NCBI GenBank assembly: GCA_036939975.1
Contig: JALLPB010000600.1
Coordinates: 1 to 14,338 of the forward strand
DNA length: 14,338 bases
Origin: Cyclostephanos tholiformis
Lineage: Eukaryota > Bacillariophyta > Thalassiosirophyceae > Thalassiosirales > Thalassiosiraceae
Direction: 5' to 3'
Both the position numbers and the translations under genes were made by a program. The notes beneath the pieces are model-generated. The model searched no databases, had not been told where the DNA came from, and was given only the letters and a program-made list of their open reading frames with translations. Positions 7,901 through 14,338 of this stretch are shown here, in pieces. The number at the start of each line of letters is the position of its first letter. Position 1 is the stretch's first letter.

Positions 7901-9602
7901 AAATGGCATGACTTCTGCTGGAATAATTATCAAAGAAGGCCACTTCCTTCTCCCTATTTTATCCACATATGCCAAGGAGAATCCACCAAAGCTAGAGGAA
8001 GCGCTAACGCTCATCAAAAACCATGCATCGAGTGAATCCCCCAAAACGCAAGTAGGTCACAAAACCAAGAAATTCGATGAGGCTATCGAGTATCTTGCAT
8101 ATTTGGCAGACTACGAGCTCATTTTCAATACTGCGATTGGAATGTACGACTTTGATTTGGCTAAGGCGGTCGCAAGGCACTCTCAAATGGACCCGAAAGT
8201 CTACCTTCCTTTACTAAAGCATTGGCGAGAGTTGCCAGAAGCTATTGCCCGATATGAGGTGGATGTCAAGTTGAAGCGATATGAGTCTGCCTTACGTCAT
8301 TTGGTCGCTTCTAAGGAAGTCAAGGAAGAGGCACCTGACGAAACCAATTTTGCCAACTGTCTGAAATTTATTGAAGAGCAAAACTTGTACAAGCTTGGCC
8401 TAGAGTTATTTAGAAATGAGGAGACTATGTACCGCTCGATCATGGTTTCACTCGGCGAGCGCTTGCTGTTAGACAAAAAGCCTAAAGACGCTTTAACCAT
8501 ATTCTTGACAGCAAATCCAAGTTATCTGGATGGTGGTAAACGCGCGTCCCTCGCTTGCAACAATTGGAGAACTTTCTTCGCATGTTGTGCTGAAAATGAG
8601 GAATCCGTTGGCATTGACCAAGCTAAAGCAATTGTAGAGGCTTTATCTTCCACGGTAGGAAACTTGCGTGATCGAAGGGAGAATTGCGCGTCAGCTGCAA
8701 CGATCTTACTAGAGTATGCAAAAGACGTTTCATGCGCTATTGATATGTTTATTTCCGCACACTTATGGAGCGAGGGTAGAAGAGTTGCCTATCTGCACAA
8801 GAGATTAGACCTTGTCAAAAAGGTTGTTGATGGATCATACACCTACGCAAGGACCTGCATTGAGGATTTTGCGGAGCGCGCATCAACATTTGTTAAGGCC
8901 AATGCTCGATACTACGAAGTCATCGTTATTCGTCGTGAAGCAATTAGGGTATCGGAAGAGGTGAATGACATCCATCTTGACGACAGCGAAAGCGTATTTT
9001 CAATGCAATCTACTGCGTCGATTACCAGTTTACGAAGTATTGCAAGCGGTACAAGCATTGGTAGCGTCGGCTCAGTTGGTACTGCCGCAAGTGTCTCCAC
9101 AGTGATCAGTGTTGGGGCAGTAAGCTCATTCAGTTTTACAGGAGAAGTTGATGCCATGAAGCACAAGTCTAAATTCAATCGACTTGGGAGAGACAGTAAG
9201 AAGAAAAAGAGGCCAAAAAAGAAAGGACCAGCTGCACGACGAATAAAGCCAGGGAGCGAAGAGGAGCTGAACGAGTTAGTCGCAACATTGAATCATGCGT
9301 GTCCAGATGCTGACTATATTGATATCATTTGTGAAACTATTACCTTCTTATTGGAGTCCAAAAAACATGCAATGGCAAAGTTGTTATTTGAGTCATATAA
9401 AGAGCTTGAGTCAGCGATTTCACGATCACAAAATGCTAGATTGATGCAGGATATGAAGATGAGGACAGACCTTGGACAGAAAGAACACGAGGGGGGTTAC
9501 AAAAATAAATTCACTCAGCACCCATGTGAAAAAGATATTGATGCAATTGTGTGCAAACCTCTCCATGACAGCATTCAAAATGTGTTATCTTTCTTACTTT
9601 AA
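4914..9602 (+). CDS. ELP1: Elongator complex protein 1 (ELP1/IKAP/IKI3)
   Basis: This is an intronless gene of 1562 residues, longer than the roughly 1330-1350 residues of human and yeast ELP1. ELP1 is the scaffold of cytoplasmic Elongator, which starts 5-carboxymethyl modification of wobble uridine in tRNAs. The start MRNLSLQGEV matches the MRNL opening of animal ELP1; an in-frame TTG at 4857 lies upstream but is not needed. The N-terminal half is beta-propeller, with WSPDGE at residue 200, WRPDS at 276, FHWYLK at 436-441 and PPPM at 531-534. The conserved LQMPRGNLE lies at about 866-874 and opens the helical repeat region. That region includes NLNLIVDINPYSFL, INLFLSSL, YDFDL at 1078-1082, DPKVYLPLL and LKRYESALRHL. 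A Ser/Gly/Val-rich linker (about 1358-1410) precedes a Lys/Arg cluster (KKKKRPKKKG, from about 1429) in the place of the family's tRNA-binding basic region. A short helical C-terminal domain follows. The extra length comes partly from acidic loops in the propellers and the expanded linker. Confidence 0.95.
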   Translation: MRNLSLQGEVRHVLPRQCDERLSNIHIVAVVQNTSTYLHIGPGQNAFTSGDENHRLTNPPVSFVLTSDGNLMALDTVGRKVWIVDLEKVADDSNEDGRNENVDGYADVSDAHLRPRSQWFYAGSFVEENSPDAIGADKDGIMDMHLASECGFHITCLSHAGHVVSVSIDDTNTIASKGGNVEEGSECIGTFENGLESGGWSPDGEILALVTFASDEDEDGNKIGNANYPDAKIPILMTMNTQYETLAEIRLDPCLIPLHSSDIYGYPHSNSISICWRPDSSTVAVSTVDTDVNNKAIRRIRTYNRTTLQILSVSKEEDGSGRDVPNLLPVPPTWAPSGGSHYVGAVQSSRSISTKSAKSRQVAMQVAFMEPNGLRHRECKIHNTTASINDREDVIGVAFNLEGDLLVVTSIVTTSDSASHQQYHYGKVQFYHSSNFHWYLKYELRYNGDARTGPLVVTNMKFSEEDPYQIVIALKQQKDGALEWREYMFRWDASTIHYCDNYWLPTSSSVLAMTIDGKTLNFTALDKAIIPPPMYASSLELPAPAVGIATRPCFCNEVATENRCTDFIVALSDGRLALLKYGGGGNIVLSITPGFQPPSLLAVVDPFNINRSDDSDDSGLHFQGMVLRDISVIDAMNDSLTVVALSFSPGTSGTEHHFDILVEMKVSWIAQTDSPGVTITYSLPLEGRALRVVSWSDMVISPGARGKALVELTDGSLLEYSQGGILAPCGAGPMLEPCPWIAGIYDAHRASTTSSNASKDPSLVKDETSEHLVIGLSPRYRLYSGERLLSNASSSFVISLPHKFLTHVTIGSQPQLKFLPLATLCDFDPLQGSDDQNAMLDGYEPRSVERGTRLVAFFPTLPIVVLQMPRGNLESITPRACLLPYIMLKILRGDFLTALDVMRRQRVDLNLIVDINPYSFLEKGGAEQFVGQIEKIDNINLFLSSLIDVDTTLWKYPIPPWIHNEMGLSATHRQLTVGKVNAVCQKIRNILLNAEKNGMTSAGIIIKEGHFLLPILSTYAKENPPKLEEALTLIKNHASSESPKTQVGHKTKKFDEAIEYLAYLADYELIFNTAIGMYDFDLAKAVARHSQMDPKVYLPLLKHWRELPEAIARYEVDVKLKRYESALRHLVASKEVKEEAPDETNFANCLKFIEEQNLYKLGLELFRNEETMYRSIMVSLGERLLLDKKPKDALTIFLTANPSYLDGGKRASLACNNWRTFFACCAENEESVGIDQAKAIVEALSSTVGNLRDRRENCASAATILLEYAKDVSCAIDMFISAHLWSEGRRVAYLHKRLDLVKKVVDGSYTYARTCIEDFAERASTFVKANARYYEVIVIRREAIRVSEEVNDIHLDDSESVFSMQSTASITSLRSIASGTSIGSVGSVGTAASVSTVISVGAVSSFSFTGEVDAMKHKSKFNRLGRDSKKKKRPKKKGPAARRIKPGSEEELNELVATLNHACPDADYIDIICETITFLLESKKHAMAKLLFESYKELESAISRSQNARLMQDMKMRTDLGQKEHEGGYKNKFTQHPCEKDIDAIVCKPLHDSIQNVLSFLL
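8985..9146 (+). other. low-complexity Ser/Gly/Val linker inside ELP1
   Basis: Residues about 1358-1411 of ELP1 are dominated by Ser, Gly, Val, Thr and Ala, with loose repeats such as SIGSVGSVGTAASVSTV. In known ELP1 proteins a Ser-rich phosphorylated segment sits just before the basic tRNA-binding cluster, and this occupies the same place. The stretch is longer and more valine-rich than I would expect. Confidence 0.7.
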
Positions 9603-9990
9603 TTAGAAAATAGGTAGTCTCTTGTTGATAAAGATACTAGCAGTTCCGCTGTCATGACAGTTGCAGCTCGTTTTTGCTGTAACATATTCTTAAAGCATTT
9701 TTTAGCATGTCTACCTCAATATCTTAGCACAACTACTTTAGGAACTAGTCAGCCGATAACAACGGGGGCTGGGGAAGCACTTGATTGCACCGTCGCATCA
9801 TGGGGAGTTTCCCACGAATGAGAGAAAAATAATGAGAGAAGTGCTGCGGGATGCCTTGAATGTAAGACTCAAAAAATATGAGCCCTCACGGGATTCAATC
9901 GGGGGGGGTGCGAAGGAATTGTGAGTTGTCAAAAAATCAACACACATGCTTAAAAACTTTTTTAGACAAACAAGGTGCGCGCTTGTTCGA

Positions 9991-9996
9991 TATAAA
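9991..9996 (+). promoter_or_regulatory. candidate TATA box for the protease gene
   Basis: TATAAA within GATATAAATTC lies 105 nt upstream of the protease ATG, leaving a leader of roughly 75 nt if the start site is 25-35 nt downstream. This is motif evidence only. Confidence 0.35.
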
Positions 9997-10019
9997 TTCA
10001 AACCTGGCTCACCACTATC

Positions 10020-10079
10020 ATGAAGTCAACTGCACTTGACGAGAGCACTTCTTCTTTCTTTGCTTTTCAGCGCATGTAA
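10020..10079 (+). promoter_or_regulatory. possible upstream ORF in the protease leader
   Basis: An ATG at 10020 opens a 19-codon frame that ends in TAA at 10077-10079. Its last sense codon is another ATG directly followed by that TAA, so 10074-10079 is itself a start-stop element 16 nt before the main ATG. If the leader is transcribed unspliced from the TATA box at 9991, these could dampen translation. The acceptor-like TTTTCAG at 10064-10070 lies within it, so a 5' UTR intron could remove most of the frame. Confidence 0.3.
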
Positions 10080-10095
10080 TAATTGATATCCGACC

Positions 10096-11166
10096 ATGAT
10101 AATTTGCCCTCGGCAGCTCTTACTGTTTCTGCTGCTACTCCTTCCGGTGCCATCGGCGCTGTCGTTGCGGGGCGCCGCTGCCGACAGCGAGAGTGTATAC
10201 GCCGAATCAGCGACCAAGGTCGAACATATTATAGAGGACGCATTGGAGGAAATAGACGATGTAGACCATTCACAACGGCGTGCACAATACAACATCAGCA
10301 ACGACGAAACGGGATTCATCAACATAGAAAACATTAGCAATGACGAAGCAGGATTTATAAACATGAGCAACGAGTCATTATCGGATACGTTCGACCCAAA
10401 GATCATCGGCGGCGCCGTCGCCTCGGATCTCGCCGAAGATTTTTCTTACGTCGTCTCCCTCCAAGACCGCAATGGCAACCACTATTGTGGAGCCTCGCTT
10501 GTGAGCAAAGACTGTGTAATCACTGCCGCTCACTGCACCGATAAGGTGACAAGGAAAGGTCCGATCACTGCCGTGGTGGGCCGAACCGTCTTATCCAACG
10601 TAGATGTGGGAGAGGGAAAAAAAATAAAGTTCGAAAAGATCCATCCGCAATACGATGTGACGAAAGCAGACGATGTGTGGAATTGGGACTTCGCAATCAT
10701 GTGTTTTGAGGAGCCAACGATGACTTCGGCCAATATCATTAAGTTAAACAAGGTCACGAGTTTGCCTCGCACGACGAGTTTGGTACGCGTTATGGGATGG
10801 GGGGATACCGATCCAGACCCAGCTATCCGTCAGACGAGTGACGAGCTCAGGGTAGCCAAGTTACGCGTGGTTTCTAACTACCAATGTGCTTCCAGCTACC
10901 AGGCATTCTCCCGAAGTAAAGTTATTCAAGATGAAATGATGTGCGCTAGGCATAGAACACAAGATACCTGTCAGGGTGACTCCGGTGGTCCATTGGTATT
11001 CCAAGGCATGCTTGTTGGAATCACATCGTGGGGAGTTGGATGCAATAACAGGGATTTTCCAGGAGTTTATGCACGTATCTCGTCTGCATATGGTTGGATA
11101 AAACGAAATATATGCATGTTTAGCATGGTCCCGGATCCATCCTTCTTCTGTGATGAATATTGGTGA
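10096..11166 (+). CDS. secreted trypsin-like serine protease zymogen (S1A)
   Basis: This 356-residue endopeptidase of chymotrypsin fold is intronless in its coding part. Residues 1-23 are a clear signal peptide (poly-Leu core, VPSALS), so it enters the secretory pathway. An acidic propeptide of about 79 residues follows, and the mature enzyme begins at IIGG (103-106) after Lys102, an activation site for trypsin-like enzymes. The catalytic triad is complete: His146 in VITAAHC, Asp198 in WNWDFAI, Ser296 in CQGDSGGP. Asp290 sits six residues before the serine, the trypsin S1 position, and GITSWGVGC follows, so cleavage after Arg or Lys is predicted. Cysteine pairs fit C131-C147, C264-C283 and C292-C316. 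The tail after WIKRNI carries two more cysteines (340 and 352). The propeptide has a duplicated 13-residue unit and four N-glycosylation sequons (N66, N79, N89, N92). The physiological substrate is unknown; extracellular or vacuolar digestion are options. Confidence 0.93.
   Translation: MIICPRQLLLFLLLLLPVPSALSLRGAAADSESVYAESATKVEHIIEDALEEIDDVDHSQRRAQYNISNDETGFINIENISNDEAGFINMSNESLSDTFDPKIIGGAVASDLAEDFSYVVSLQDRNGNHYCGASLVSKDCVITAAHCTDKVTRKGPITAVVGRTVLSNVDVGEGKKIKFEKIHPQYDVTKADDVWNWDFAIMCFEEPTMTSANIIKLNKVTSLPRTTSLVRVMGWGDTDPDPAIRQTSDELRVAKLRVVSNYQCASSYQAFSRSKVIQDEMMCARHRTQDTCQGDSGGPLVFQGMLVGITSWGVGCNNRDFPGVYARISSAYGWIKRNICMFSMVPDPSFFCDEYW
10291..10368 (+). repeat. two 39-bp coding repeats in the protease propeptide
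   Basis: Units 10291-10329 and 10330-10368 encode NISNDETGFINIE and NISNDEAGFINMS. They differ at scattered, mostly synonymous positions, so the duplication is not fresh and the peptide sequence seems to have been kept. Each unit starts with an N-I-S glycosylation sequon. Confidence 0.85.
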
Positions 11167-11912
11167 ACATGAAAGAGTCAAGGTACACATGCCAGATTAT
11201 GTGGAACTTAATATTATCACTCTCATCATGCAAATGATAACAAGGGCACCGATGACATGATTTTTTTTCATATATTAAATAGCAATATTCAAAATGCGTA
11301 AAGAAAATTTTAGATAGAGGGCGTGCGGCTTGTTGACATTCATTGCAGCTCGTGCATCAAGCCACCATGCACCACTCTTGTAAGAGCTACAATATTTTTT
11401 TTGATAAATATACCCATCAAGAACACCACAGAGAGTTGAAGCCAAGGAGATTCCATGAAAAAATCATCAAGGTTTTTTTGCCCATCAAAATGGCTTTGAA
11501 TGGTGTGAAGGTAGTTTCCTCAACAAACATCTTCAGCTGTGTCGTCTCCCCCTTTCCTCCTCTGCCTGTCACTGCATTATTTCTGTGTGGAAAACTGTCC
11601 CAATGGATCCTTCTTCTCTAATCACACGAAAATCTTGCATGAAGCACCAGGCAATGGCATAAACCAAAAAATTACCAAAAAAAATATTGCTTTTATGTCC
11701 CCCAGCCACATATGCTAGAAAACCCCCAGGGTACAACAGGGAGGATAAGAGGATGTCTCGGTACACAAGTAAGACCACAGGGAGTGAACTTAAGTGCATC
11801 ATTCCTTCAGATTGATCCCGTGTTTGCATGTCCTATCTCCAGCTGTGCTCCATTTTCTTCCTCCTGTACATAGCAAGTGATGGTATTTTCTGGTGTTACA
11901 ACAGCAACATTT

Positions 11913-11958
11913 GCTGGTGTGTGGGTGTCTACTGGTGTGTGGGTGTCTGCTGGTGTGT
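11913..11958 (+). repeat. 18-bp minisatellite, about 2.5 copies
   Basis: The unit GCTGGTGTGTGGGTGTCT occurs at 11913-11930. It repeats at 11931-11948 with one change (A for the first G), and a partial third copy reaches 11958. It lies within and just beyond the left arm of the inverted-repeat element, so it may have grown from the arm sequence. Confidence 0.85.
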
Positions 11959-12397
11959 CACAAACACTAGCAATTTTATTTTAAAAACAATGTAATGATA
12001 TTGATAAATAAAAGCAATGGTATACAACATTAGGCTCTTGCTTCCTCCACTACCCCCTATCTAGATACCTTCTTGTCTTATTGCCCCTGATCCACTTTCT
12101 TGGTTCTCCACACCCATCACATCTTGGCCTCTGTCTCAGCCATGTCATTGTATCATGGTTTTTAGTCTGCAGCAGCTGCCCCCCACCTATTCCTTCACTC
12201 GTCTCTCATTATGGATTACCACATGTGTGACTCTAATTTGTAATTTACTCACATATGCCATAGTGAGCTGTGTTAGAATTTTTCATCTCTTTGTTAGACT
12301 ATTTTTTGGTGTGTTTTTGACTCTACTGATGTGGATTTTGGGTTTGCTTTTGATGAAAATCCATACCAGCAAACATGCCCACACAAGCAGAATTCTG

Positions 12398-12412
12398 CTG
12401 GTGTGACACCAG
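12398..12412. repeat. 15-bp palindrome CTGGTGTGACACCAG
   Basis: This is a perfect 7-bp inverted repeat around a single G, located in the right arm of the candidate element. The left-arm counterpart is degenerate (CTGGTGTTACAACAG at 11890-11904). Confidence 0.8.
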
Positions 12413-13318
12413 AAAATACATACACCTGGAAACTGCCGAGTTCAAAACCAGGCATCAAACTTAAACAGCTTCCCCCCTTTAAGGGTTCCAGTGAGATCAA
12501 AAAACATCCACCTAGTAGCTTTTTCACGTAGGAATCAGAATAAATAGTATAAAAAACATTAACACAACCACATTCACAAACAAACCCACCATCATCAGCC
12601 TCCACCCCCTCCAGCAACACGGTTTTTTTTTACAGCTCATCCAGCACAAACGCAATGCATACAAGTGGTTGGGTGAGGGTGTGGTCTAAGTGATTTAATT
12701 AAATTGCTTTACTGATTTAGGTATCAATTAATATTTAATTACTGTATAATTGTTGATGTACTAAAATGTGAGTAACTTGACTGTGATTTTTGCAACCATG
12801 CCACCAAGGAGGTATGGTGCAAAGCACATCACCCTTGAGTGTATCAGTGGCTTCATGCAAAGCACCTAAACGCTGCCACCAGATGAGCAATTGCACCGTA
12901 TTGCCCCAGTGGCCAGTGGAAACCATGGTCATCATTGTCGGTGCAAAAAAGAAAAAAACTCAACTAGGTTTTGGCTAGCAGTTATCACACTTTTTTACTA
13001 GTTATCAAGTCGTTCATAACACAAAATGGACCCTCTATTCAGCTCATTGATGTGACATCGTGGAAAAGGGGATTGACAGCATTGTAGCTTACAAGCTCAG
13101 GTAATTGTTGATGTCTTCAGATTTTTGAGCCTACAAAAATTGGCAAAGATAGGGGCTGCACTGGAGAATTTCTCACCACGAAACCAAAAAAATCTTCGAA
13201 GCTCCACATATGCAAAAAAGCAGAAAGAACAAACAAACCACGCTCACGCCCCCCCTCAAATCACTGATTTCCAATGTCAAAATGCATGGAGCCAATATTA
13301 ATGTGGGGGTTGATATTA

Positions 13319-13336
13319 TGCAATGTTTTCATTGCA
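13319..13336. repeat. hairpin TGCAATG-TTTT-CATTGCA
   Basis: This is a perfect 7-bp stem with a TTTT loop. A related word pair, CATTG/CAATG, recurs just downstream near 13344-13355. The function is unknown. Confidence 0.7.
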
Positions 13337-13442
13337 CACTACCAGCATTGGCAATGTAGACACACGTTGGTGTGGACTGTGTGTGTGCTTAGTTCCCAAA
13401 ACTTGTGTTAAATTGTGTGCATGTGCAGAAAATTGACCCCAG

Positions 13443-13460
13443 CATGCAATTTTTTGCATG
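13443..13460. repeat. hairpin CATGCAA-TTTT-TTGCATG
   Basis: This is a perfect 7-bp stem with a TTTT loop, 124 bp from the hairpin at 13319 and of identical geometry. The function is unknown. Confidence 0.7.
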
Positions 13461-13635
13461 GAATATCATCCCAACAATGCGACAATCAACTTTGTCAAGT
13501 CATTCCTGTCCAAACAGGGCTATTTGGCAACCCCCCTCCTCCTCCAAAGCGTCCATCTTGTTGTCTTAGTTAATATATTTGAGTCAGGCATTTCCTGGTT
13601 GTGCATCTACTTTGGCAAGCTGCCTGCAGCATGAC

Positions 13636-13664
13636 AGATGATTTTTCATTAAAAAGAATCATCT
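13636..13664. repeat. hairpin with AGATGATT/AATCATCT stem
   Basis: An 8-bp perfect outer stem continues into a T/A-paired inner stem after one bulged base, around a loop of about six bases. It is AT-rich and not flanked by an obvious gene. Confidence 0.6.
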
Positions 13665-13831
13665 CACAATGTGCAGCCTCCCCCCTCAACAATACCCCCC
13701 TCCACTCCCTACCCTCCTCCCCCCAGCTACTCTTATGGCAAGAGCGCTGTATGATGGGATTGATGGATTGGGTCCAGATGTTGGACAAACAGGTTAATTA
13801 TTAAAGTAATATCATTTTTATTTTATTGTTT

Positions 13832-14218
13832 ATGGTCTACCCCCCTCAATTGGTCCTCCTCATCTCAATCTTTACAATATCAGGTCTACTGTAGATTGCA
13901 CCCAAAGTGATGAGGATGAGGAGATGGGGATCACATGCAGGGCAAGGGGGGGGGGGGAGGGAAGGGTTTTCTCAACGTCACACACCCCCAAAATTATGAT
14001 CATCATGCAGAGTGCATAAGCTCTGCCAATTTCTTTGTCATCACTCTAACTCAATGACCCTCACCCATTCATCCCTCCTCATTTGCTTCTTCATGACAGG
14101 CTAGCTGCAGCTGAGGAGACTGGGGTGGAGCAGAACAAGATGGAGGAAAGGGAAGGGATGTCGGGCATCAATGTCAATGTCGATCGACCAAAAAATTATG
14201 ATACTGATGCAAAGAATG
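13832..14218 (+). repeat. diverged direct duplication, about 180 bp per copy
   Basis: Copy A (about 13832-14012) and copy B (about 14042-14218) share landmarks in the same order. These are CCTCCTCAT (13855/14074), a CAGG following a pyrimidine-rich tract, GAGGAGA (13918/14113), GCAGNNCAAG (13937/14130), GGGAAGGG (13959/14150) and AAAATTATGAT (13990/14192). Spacing between copies drifts between about 191 and 219 bp, so small indels have built up. The copies resemble an intron 3' end plus an exon, but no frame is conserved between them. Confidence 0.5.
13946..13957 (+). repeat. G12 homopolymer run
   Basis: Twelve consecutive G bases are followed by AGGGAAGGG. The run is unstable and could form a quadruplex. 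Its length in the assembly may be inaccurate. Confidence 0.9.
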
Positions 14219-14338
14219 TCTGGGAGGGGGGTTGAAGGTGGGGCATAAAATTCTGGGAGGACATGTGAATGCCAGAGTAGACAATGTGATGCAACAATAA
14301 ACAAGAAATGGAGGGTCATGATGAGAGGCAGATGCAAC

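Larger units (their letters stand above)
9603..10095. other. spacer between ELP1 and the protease gene
   Basis: These 493 bp hold the ELP1 3' UTR and the promoter and leader of the protease gene. Visible items are a short direct repeat AATGAGAGAA (9817-9826 and 9831-9840), a G8 run at 9901-9908, TATAAA at 9991, and a pyrimidine-rich stretch ending TTTTCAG at 10070 that resembles a splice acceptor. I see no gene. Confidence 0.6.
11883..12419. mobile_element. candidate non-autonomous foldback/MITE-like element
   Basis: The outer 24 bp of the left arm (11883-11906) match the reverse complement of 12396-12419 at 22 of 24 positions, both ending in GTATTTTCTGGTGT. The similarity continues inward with small gaps through TGTGTGGG and CTGGTRTG. 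The arms are therefore about 11883-11939 and 12362-12419, with roughly 420 bp between them. The interior has no coding sequence that I recognise. I could not find a convincing target-site duplication, so the true ends are unsure. Other explanations are an inverted duplication or a chance pairing boosted by the CTGGTGT minisatellite. Confidence 0.5.
11167..14338. other. gene-free right flank, repeat-rich
   Basis: There is no supported gene in about 3.2 kb. Open frames are short, overlap in several frames and show low-complexity or hydrophobic T-rich translations. The stretch contains the inverted-repeat element at 11883-12419, an 18-bp minisatellite, several perfect short hairpins, pyrimidine-rich tracts (13675-13730), a G12 run at 13946-13957 and a diverged direct duplication at about 13832-14218. 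No reverse transcriptase, integrase or transposase motif was seen, so any transposon here is a non-autonomous or decayed copy. Confidence 0.6.

Noticed and set aside
9885..9915. tRNA-like B box around GGGATTCAATC
   Set aside because: There is no matching A box or acceptor stem at the right distance, and the downstream G8 run breaks any cloverleaf.
10861..11190. Minus-strand 109-codon frame opposite the protease 3' half
   Set aside because: It is antisense to the strongly conserved GDSGGP and SWGVGC coding sequence.
12155..12406. Hydrophobic 83-codon plus-strand frame resembling a membrane protein
   Set aside because: The hydrophobicity comes from T-rich DNA inside the inverted-repeat element. 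It has no family motif and runs into the right arm.
13601..13804. Plus-strand frame ending at CAG|GTTAAT, a possible exon
   Set aside because: Joining it to the next acceptor near 13883 gives a stop within nine codons, and no protein family is recognisable.
1..14338. CRISPR array, bacterial operon or defence system
   Set aside because: The window is eukaryotic nuclear DNA with spliced genes. No regularly spaced identical repeats or defence-gene motifs were seen.

Overview
The window is nuclear DNA from a eukaryote. It holds four intact protein genes, about 1 kb of gene-free DNA on the left and about 3.2 kb on the right. The genes carry canonical GT-AG introns (110 and 116 nt in the first gene), a mitochondrial presequence, an Elongator subunit and a trypsinogen with an ER signal peptide. 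A stramenopile, most likely a diatom, is my best guess: the genes are compact, introns are few and short, and the pseudouridine synthase begins with a possible diatom-style plastid leader (hydrophobic stretch, then T-P-F). No single feature proves the lineage.

Layout. Positions 1-1050 have no convincing gene but contain palindromes, short direct repeats, two weak minus-strand ORF scraps and a candidate promoter. Positions 1051-2566 (+) hold a three-exon gene for core protein 2 of the mitochondrial cytochrome bc1 complex (QCR2). Positions 2791-4542 (-) hold an RluA/RluD-type pseudouridine synthase, convergent with QCR2. A 371-bp divergent spacer (4543-4913) separates it from a single-exon ELP1 gene at 4914-9602 (+). 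Positions 10096-11166 (+) hold a secreted trypsin-like serine protease. From 11167 to the end there is no supported gene. That stretch contains an inverted-repeat (MITE-like or foldback) structure at 11883-12419, several A/T-loop hairpins, and a diverged ~200-bp direct duplication near the right edge.

Functional picture. The genes do not form one pathway. QCR2 serves respiration. The divergent pair joins two RNA-modification functions: uridine isomerisation in rRNA or tRNA, and Elongator-dependent wobble-uridine modification of tRNA. The protease is a zymogen with an acidic, sequon-rich, internally repeated propeptide. I found no novel defence or mobile system. The features most worth a second look are the 11883-12419 inverted repeat, the 13.8-14.2 kb duplication, the divergent promoter, the RluD-like leader, the repeated protease propeptide and the upstream start codons of two genes.
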